Source: Misgurnus anguillicaudatus (Eukaryota; Chordata; Actinopteri; Cypriniformes; Cobitidae). Taken from it: a stretch of DNA of 64,000 nucleotides. Under the pieces are notes generated by a model. The model saw nothing but the letters and a program-made list of their open reading frames with translations, had not been told where the DNA came from and made no database searches. This document shows, piece after piece, positions 59,170 through 64,000 of this stretch. The stretch is taken from the NCBI RefSeq assembly GCF_027580225.2, contig NW_027395276.1:558001-622000 (forward strand). Reading direction: 5' to 3'. Every line of letters starts with the position of its first letter. Positions within the stretch are counted from its first letter, which is position 1. The position numbers and the translations under genes are program-made.

Positions 59170-59227
59170 CAAAATACATTGTGCAAATGCGCAGAACATT
59201 TCTGCTCAAGTTCAACTCTTATAATTA

Positions 59228-59710
59228 CACTGCAAAAAAATGATTTTCAAGAAAAAAATTCTTAGTATTTTTGTCCTGTTTTCAGTAAAAATATCTACAA
59301 ATTCTTAAATTAAGATGCTTTTTCTTGATAAGCAGAACGACCCAAGAAAATAAGTCTAGTTTTTAGACCAAAAATATCAAATTTAAGTGATTTCGTACAT
59401 AAAACAAGCAAAAAATCTGCCAATGGGGTAAGCAAAAAAATCTTGAACACTTTTTTCCTAAAACACTAAATTCAAGAAAAATGCAAGAAAAATTAGCTTA
59501 CCCCATTGGCAGATTTTTTTTGCTTGTTTTATGCACAAAATCACTTGATATTGAATTTGATCTTTTTGGTCTAAAAACTAGACTTATTTTCTTGTGTCGT
59601 TTTGCTCATCAAGAAAAAGCTTCTTAATTTAACAATTTTTTGATATTTTTTACTGAGAACAAGACAAAAATACTAATAATTTTTTTTATTGAAAATCATT
59701 TTTTGCAGTG
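59228..59710. mobile_element. Foldback MITE (CACTGCAAAAAAT family), copy 3
   Basis: 483 bp with CACTGCAAAAAAATGATTTT and its complement ending GCAGTG, flanked by TA. It is the most complete copy. Loop words CTGCCAATGGGGTAAGC and GCTTACCCCATTGGCAG are both present, so the arms pair into the centre. Confidence 0.92.
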
Positions 59711-60240
59711 TACCTCTTATATCACATGATTCCCGTCACAGAAACACGCAATATCAAGGCAATGGCATCACGCATTATTAAATTAACGTCAATGGTGTCA
59801 AGCGCTGTACACACAATGCACATTCTGCATAAAATAGCATTGTGTTTTAAAAGTGTGTTTTCGTTACATATATCTGAAAACCTGTGAAGAACAACTTTAT
59901 CAAACTCAGTTTTGACGAGGGATGCTGTCTGCAGCGTAGGGTTGCCAAGTCCTCTGATTTTTTGTGCATGTTAAAGATGAAATTATTTTGTTGATTAGTT
60001 ATTGATATTTGGGCTGTGGACAGTCATTCGGAGGCTTTTGGGCTAGTTTTGAATGTCCATTCGGATGGTTTTGATACGCGAATCTGGCAACACTGGCTGT
60101 GCGTTTGCGCAGACGTTTGGTTCAGATTCTATAGAATGTACATGTAAATGATCAGATTGCAATGTTTAGGGTGTATTGTCGTAACCTTCAATCGTATTAA
60201 ACTCCGTCAGATTGACAAATTCTTGTGCATGTAAACATAG

Positions 60241-60501
60241 CCACTGCGTGTTTTGCACCTGAGCCCAATTGAACTACATCCAAGTCAGCCAGGGTGCAAT
60301 TAACTAAGCGGCGCATGGGCACGGTACAGAACAAACCAGGCTTTGGGGGGTCAAACCTGCTCGGGCACAGTTTGATTTGGATAATATGAGTGCGCACTTG
60401 GTCTTGACACCCTCTGGTCTTGGATTAGGTGGTCTATACTGGTAAACAGTGATAGATTTGATATAACTGGATGCCCGTGATCTAAAGCCCCTCAACACTG
60501 G
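60241..60501. other. Repeat-like, no gene
   Basis: CTGCTCGGGCACAGTTTG and similar words suggest a repeat, with no ends definable. Confidence 0.4.
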
Positions 60502-61415
60502 GGGGGTGATTCTCACAAAAACTTGGTTTTAAAAATGTCAAGCATGAAAATGTAAAAATTGCTTAAATTTACTTTTTTTCCCACCAGACATTGAAAAACA
60601 AAGTCTGGAGTAAATTAATTAATTTAAAAATGTTTACTTTTCATTTAACACTTTTTGTAACATAATTTAAAAAATTAGTCCTAAAAAATCTCATTACCGC
60701 AACAGTCAGAAAACATCAACACTGACATATTTTCAAAATGACATGACAAACCTGAAAGAACATAATTTGGAGATTCTGCACATGCATTTAAAATCAAAGT
60801 ATTATGCTTCTATTAATTAAATTAACATTTAATAAGCATCTGTTGCGGTAATGATAATCAAAATGTCGTGTAAGCATTCTGACAAGACAATATTTCAAAT
60901 TAACTGTAAAAAAATGATCTTACCTGGTAGCCATCTTGAAGTAACTGGTCCATGTGCTTGGTCACCCAAAATCAAACTTTATTAAAATTCTGTATGTGTG
61001 CTTAAACTGTTCTCAAAAAGTGTTGCGGAGGATGAGAACATCAGGCATGGACACATCATTTTCCTGATTTTTCTTCATTATTATACATGAATATTCAGTA
61101 AATATTTTTTCTGTCATCTAAAGTAGTCTAGCAAAACATCCATTTATTTTTTTTCTTAATATTTTTGTGTTAATTTGATTAAATTACAACATAACGCATG
61201 TTCAAACACAGCCGGACACATTGCGGTAATGAGAATTTCAGCAGAAAATGAGATAAAATTTCCAATTATAAATTCTTATGTTGAAAGCACACATTGTGCA
61301 AGGTAGAACACAGGATTGTGTTAATTCTGATGCTTTTTAATGTTACTATATTACACATTTTAAAGCTAAAATCCTTAGTGCTGTGGTGTTTCAATGGTTT
61401 CGTGAGAATCACCCG
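60502..61415. mobile_element. TIR element with GGGTGATTCTCAC ends
   Basis: GGGGGTGATTCTCACAAAAA on the left and TTTCGTGAGAATCACCC on the right. Interior words ATTACCGCAAC, TTGCGGTAATGAGAA and TGTTGCGGTAATG recur. No coding content. It lies just past the predicted end of the latrophilin mRNA. Confidence 0.75.
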
Positions 61416-61549
61416 GGGATGTTTCAGGATGGTAGTGGGCACAATTCACAAAGGCAACATGCAAAATATTTTTAAGTCTTTTAGCATTCGAACTTCCATA
61501 AGAACAATTTGTCAAGCTTAACAGCGCACTGAATGAGACTGACATTTGC

Positions 61550-62602
61550 GAACAAGAAAAATTGTCACATTTATTTGATATCAAACATGAGTTGAATTTA
61601 CATCAGCGTATGACAATGGGCTCTTAGAAAAAATTGAAATGAATATCAACAGTGTTACATCACGCACACGTCCGTATCAACCCTTTTACTCCATAGTTCA
61701 TACTTCATCTAATAAATTATTTAGTGTCAAATACGGAGATATGTCCTCAAGGTATCGTGTCGACACACACATGAATATTCCTGATCCCTGACAAATAATG
61801 TCAGCATTTTCTTTTTAAAAGTAAAATAAATTACATATCAGTCCAATTCACTCCAAATTTGTGCAAGACAGCTTTTGTTCAGCGGAACAAATAAGAATTA
61901 AGCTTCTTTTCGTACGTATACATTGGCATTTGAATGGCAAAATCCCTAGCAGAACAAACCAATGGTGAGTGTGATTATGGGTTCAGTTGGCTCCCTTCAT
62001 GTTTTTAATGCTTCTACAATGCACGAAAAAACCTCACACATTTTAAGAAAATGTGCAACGACTTCTCTATAATTTGTCTGACATGTTTCTAATATGGACA
62101 TATGCTTGACTTTTTTTTTCTTTACACTTGTGGTACTGCAAAATATATTTTCTTCAGCTGTCATTCGTACAACAGTTATATGTGCAATAGAGAAAATATA
62201 AGGCCTGAGTCTGGAATAGTGGTTCTTTGTTATTTTTTCAGTCTTTAACCCTTCGTTCTGTATTAGAGAACCTCTGTGTTTCCAAGACAGGAAGATTAAC
62301 CTGCAAACTGGCCAAGAGAGTTTTCAAAGTCCTAAAAAATCTGACATTGGCATGTTTATTATTTTTTTTACAGTAAATTATACAAAGCTTTTGTTTTGGC
62401 AGATGCGTATGATGCCAGTCTTAACACTGACGCGTGCCGCTCAGGAAACTGCATCCACATCAGCACATCTTGAGAGTTCGAACAGACCGTCTGTCCTGTT
62501 GCTTAAAAAAAAGTCATTGTGCCGTCGACGAGTCAATCTCTTGCAGTTTGTCGGAGTGAGAAAAGTAAGAGGATAACTGGAATAAAAGTGAAAATTTTGG
62601 AC
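61550..62602 (-). other. adgrl2: Predicted 3' UTR of the latrophilin gene
   Basis: Sequence following the TGA stop on the minus strand, about 1.05 kb. It shows no repeat signature and no ORF of note. It ends at a good polyadenylation context (signal at 61570-61575). An earlier AATAAA (62355-62360) could give a shorter form. Extent is inferred. Confidence 0.6.
61570..61575 (-). terminator. Polyadenylation signal AATAAA
   Basis: Minus-strand AATAAA, followed by TGTGACAATTTTTCTTGTTC with a U/GU-rich stretch. The likely cleavage point is near 61550. Beyond it a transposon (60502-61415) begins. Confidence 0.6.
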
Positions 62603-63495
62603 TCAGAGGCTGGTGATTAGCTGCATCTGTCCGTCTTTATCGGCTTCACCCTCCTCCGGAAGGCAGCCATCGGGGAGCTCGGGGCCGATGCAGCCCTCGC
62701 TGGTCCCCCGCCGGCTAATTTGATAGTAAGAAAGTGGTTGGGTCCCGTCGCCCAGGTCGGGCAAACTCTTATGGCAGAGTTCCTCTGGTTCACCGCGAGC
62801 GGATGAGCAAAGGGAACCGTCGTCCTCTCCATCAGCATGGTCTGCCGAATCCAAGGGCGATGAGTCTCTGAGATTGGGCATGCTCGTGTACAACGAGTCT
62901 CTGTTATTTGGCGAGGGCGTGTTCTCTTCTTCCGCCGGCATTTCTTCATCATCTTCTTCTTCTGGCTCTCTACTCTCCTCTTGCGGCCTGGCGGCGCGTC
63001 GAGATGCCCTTTGGGCACAGTAAAGGAGGGAATGAGTTCGCTGGGGCAAAAGCGGGGCCTCAAGGACCTCCCGGTGGTTCGGGTGAAGGAGAAGAAGCTC
63101 CAGCGCCGGGTGGCTTGTGGACGGTGGCAAAGCGGAGGTGTCGGCATCAGCAACTATGGCATCGTCTTCGCTCCCACTGCTGTTACCGACGCCTCCGTCG
63201 ATGCTGACGCGCGTCTGCTGCGCTGCTGGGTCTCTGCGTTTTAACCCCTGTTCACATTTTGTGCCTTTTTGGTTCTGCGGCGGCCCACGAGGCCTCAGAT
63301 TGTTGTGAACCAGCTCGGAGATGATCATCTTTTCAAAGGCGACATCATCCAGGGCTAAAGCGCATTCGGCCGGGCAGCGCAAAGCGGGGTCTTCGTAGTC
63401 GTCCTCTCTTAGAGAGTAACTGTTGTTGAAGTTGCCGTTAAGAGGGAGGGTGTCCATGGTGCTGACATCACGGCTGTTCGTCAGCGAGTGCTGGC
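62603..63495 (-). CDS. adgrl2: Latrophilin (adhesion GPCR L) last coding exon, cytoplasmic tail
   Basis: Latrophilins are brain-enriched adhesion GPCRs that bind teneurins and FLRTs across synapses. This exon encodes the end of the intracellular tail, 296 residues. The acceptor TTTTAG lies at 63496-63501, and the exon enters in phase with two leftover bases (QHSLTNSRDVST, then MDTLPLNGNFNNSYSL). Family hallmarks follow in order: AFEKMIISELVHNNLR, SEDDAIVADA, APLLPQRTHSLLY, RDSLYTSMPNLRDS, YYQISRRG, and the C-terminal GQMQLITSL*. The last three residues, TSL, are a class I PDZ ligand that binds SHANK proteins in this family. An acidic stretch (EEEDDEEMPAEEE) and several Pro-rich inserts are longer than I recall in mammals. 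ADGRL2 fits best by motif; ADGRL1 is possible. The receptor body lies beyond 64000. Confidence 0.88.
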
Positions 63496-63501
63496 CTAAA
63501 A
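63496..63501 (-). other. Splice acceptor of the latrophilin last exon
   Basis: Minus strand reads ...TTGTTCTTCTGTAATTTTAG then the exon. The site places SRDVST before MDTLPLNGN, which matches the family. Confidence 0.75.
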
Positions 63502-64000
63502 TTACAGAAGAACAATTCAGTACCTCAAAAGTGAGAACAAAAACAAATGATCACCTACATGAAATGACAAACAAAAAATATTGGGTATTTTTTACTATTA
63601 AGGACATAAACTTTCTCATCACACTGCGAATTAAGAATTAGTGGTCAAATGATATATCGACCACGAATCCTGATGCTATCTAAAAAGTAGCTAATATTAT
63701 GCTCTTATTACAAATAAGATTAATTAAAATGCACAATTAATTTACCAAAAAAAAATATTCAAAATTTCCCAAACAAACCCGATATAAAAATTATTTTTAT
63801 TCTGTGAAACGTATGTCCTTAACAGTATAAAAATAAAAAAAAACAAAGAAATATTTTACAGAGCAGCCAAAGAACTTCTTGCAATAGCACACGCACACAC
63901 ACGCACGCACACACAAAACCATTCATAAAGATGTGAACGCAAGCTATTATTGTAAATGAATGTTAAACGCAAATGTGGAAAGCAAAAACTAAATAAAACA
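63502..64000 (-). other. Intron of the latrophilin gene
   Basis: AT-rich sequence upstream of the last exon, without another exon before the window ends. A CA-rich simple repeat (CACGCACACACACGCACG) lies at 63889-63915. Confidence 0.7.

Larger units (their letters stand above)
58186..60240. mobile_element. Host element carrying two nested MITEs (boundaries tentative)
   Basis: TTTACTGTACATGCAACC with TAATCGTATTGA on the left is roughly mirrored by TCAATCGTATTAAAC and GTGCATGTAAACATAG on the right. The CAATACGATT/AATCGTATTG word recurs several times. Between them lie the 58449-59169 and 59228-59710 insertions. The ends are imperfect, so the outer limits are approximate. Confidence 0.5.

Noticed and set aside
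62908..63308. Plus-strand frames opposite the latrophilin exon, and the second minus frame at 62617-63153
   Set aside because: They are shadows of the GC-rich coding exon in other frames.

Overview
The window looks like vertebrate genomic DNA from a teleost fish, probably a cypriniform. It is AT-rich and gene-poor, has no operon structure, and is packed with fish-type repeats: a decayed Tc1 element, many hAT-like elements with 8-bp target duplications, TTAA-flanked MITEs, a DANA-like SINE, long foldback elements and CTTT microsatellites. The lineage is an inference from repeat style, not from a gene tree.

One real protein-coding piece is visible. On the minus strand, 62603-63495 is the last coding exon of a latrophilin (adhesion GPCR, ADGRL family, most like ADGRL2). 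It ends in the PDZ ligand TSL. Its 3' UTR seems to run down to about 61550, behind an AATAAA signal at 61570-61575. The rest of that gene lies beyond 64000, so positions 1-61500 are mostly sequence downstream of it.

Layout: 1-7.5 kb holds scattered MITEs, a mariner/IS630-type transposase remnant (4.1 kb), a hAT MITE with perfect target duplication (4.8 kb) and a dead Tc1 (5.2-6.4 kb). 7.6-13.4 kb is a CTTT/TTTC polypyrimidine domain interrupted by a young miniature LTR retrotransposon (8653-9802) and two mariner-like TIR elements (10311-11300, 11950-13225). 15-17 kb is a three-layer transposon nest. 19-33 kb alternates foldback elements with featureless sequence. 34-36 kb is a SINE split by another repeat. 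39.3-44.7 kb is the most complex part: up to four layers of nested elements, each inner layer marked by its own target duplication. 45-61 kb holds further MITEs, a hAT element with a zinc-finger transposase remnant (53.8-55.0 kb) and a composite with two nested MITEs (58.2-60.2 kb).

No rRNA, tRNA, CRISPR array or intact transposase was found. The genes do not form a pathway. The story here is repeat history: successive waves of TA-, TTAA- and 8-bp-TSD elements, with the order of insertion readable from the nesting.
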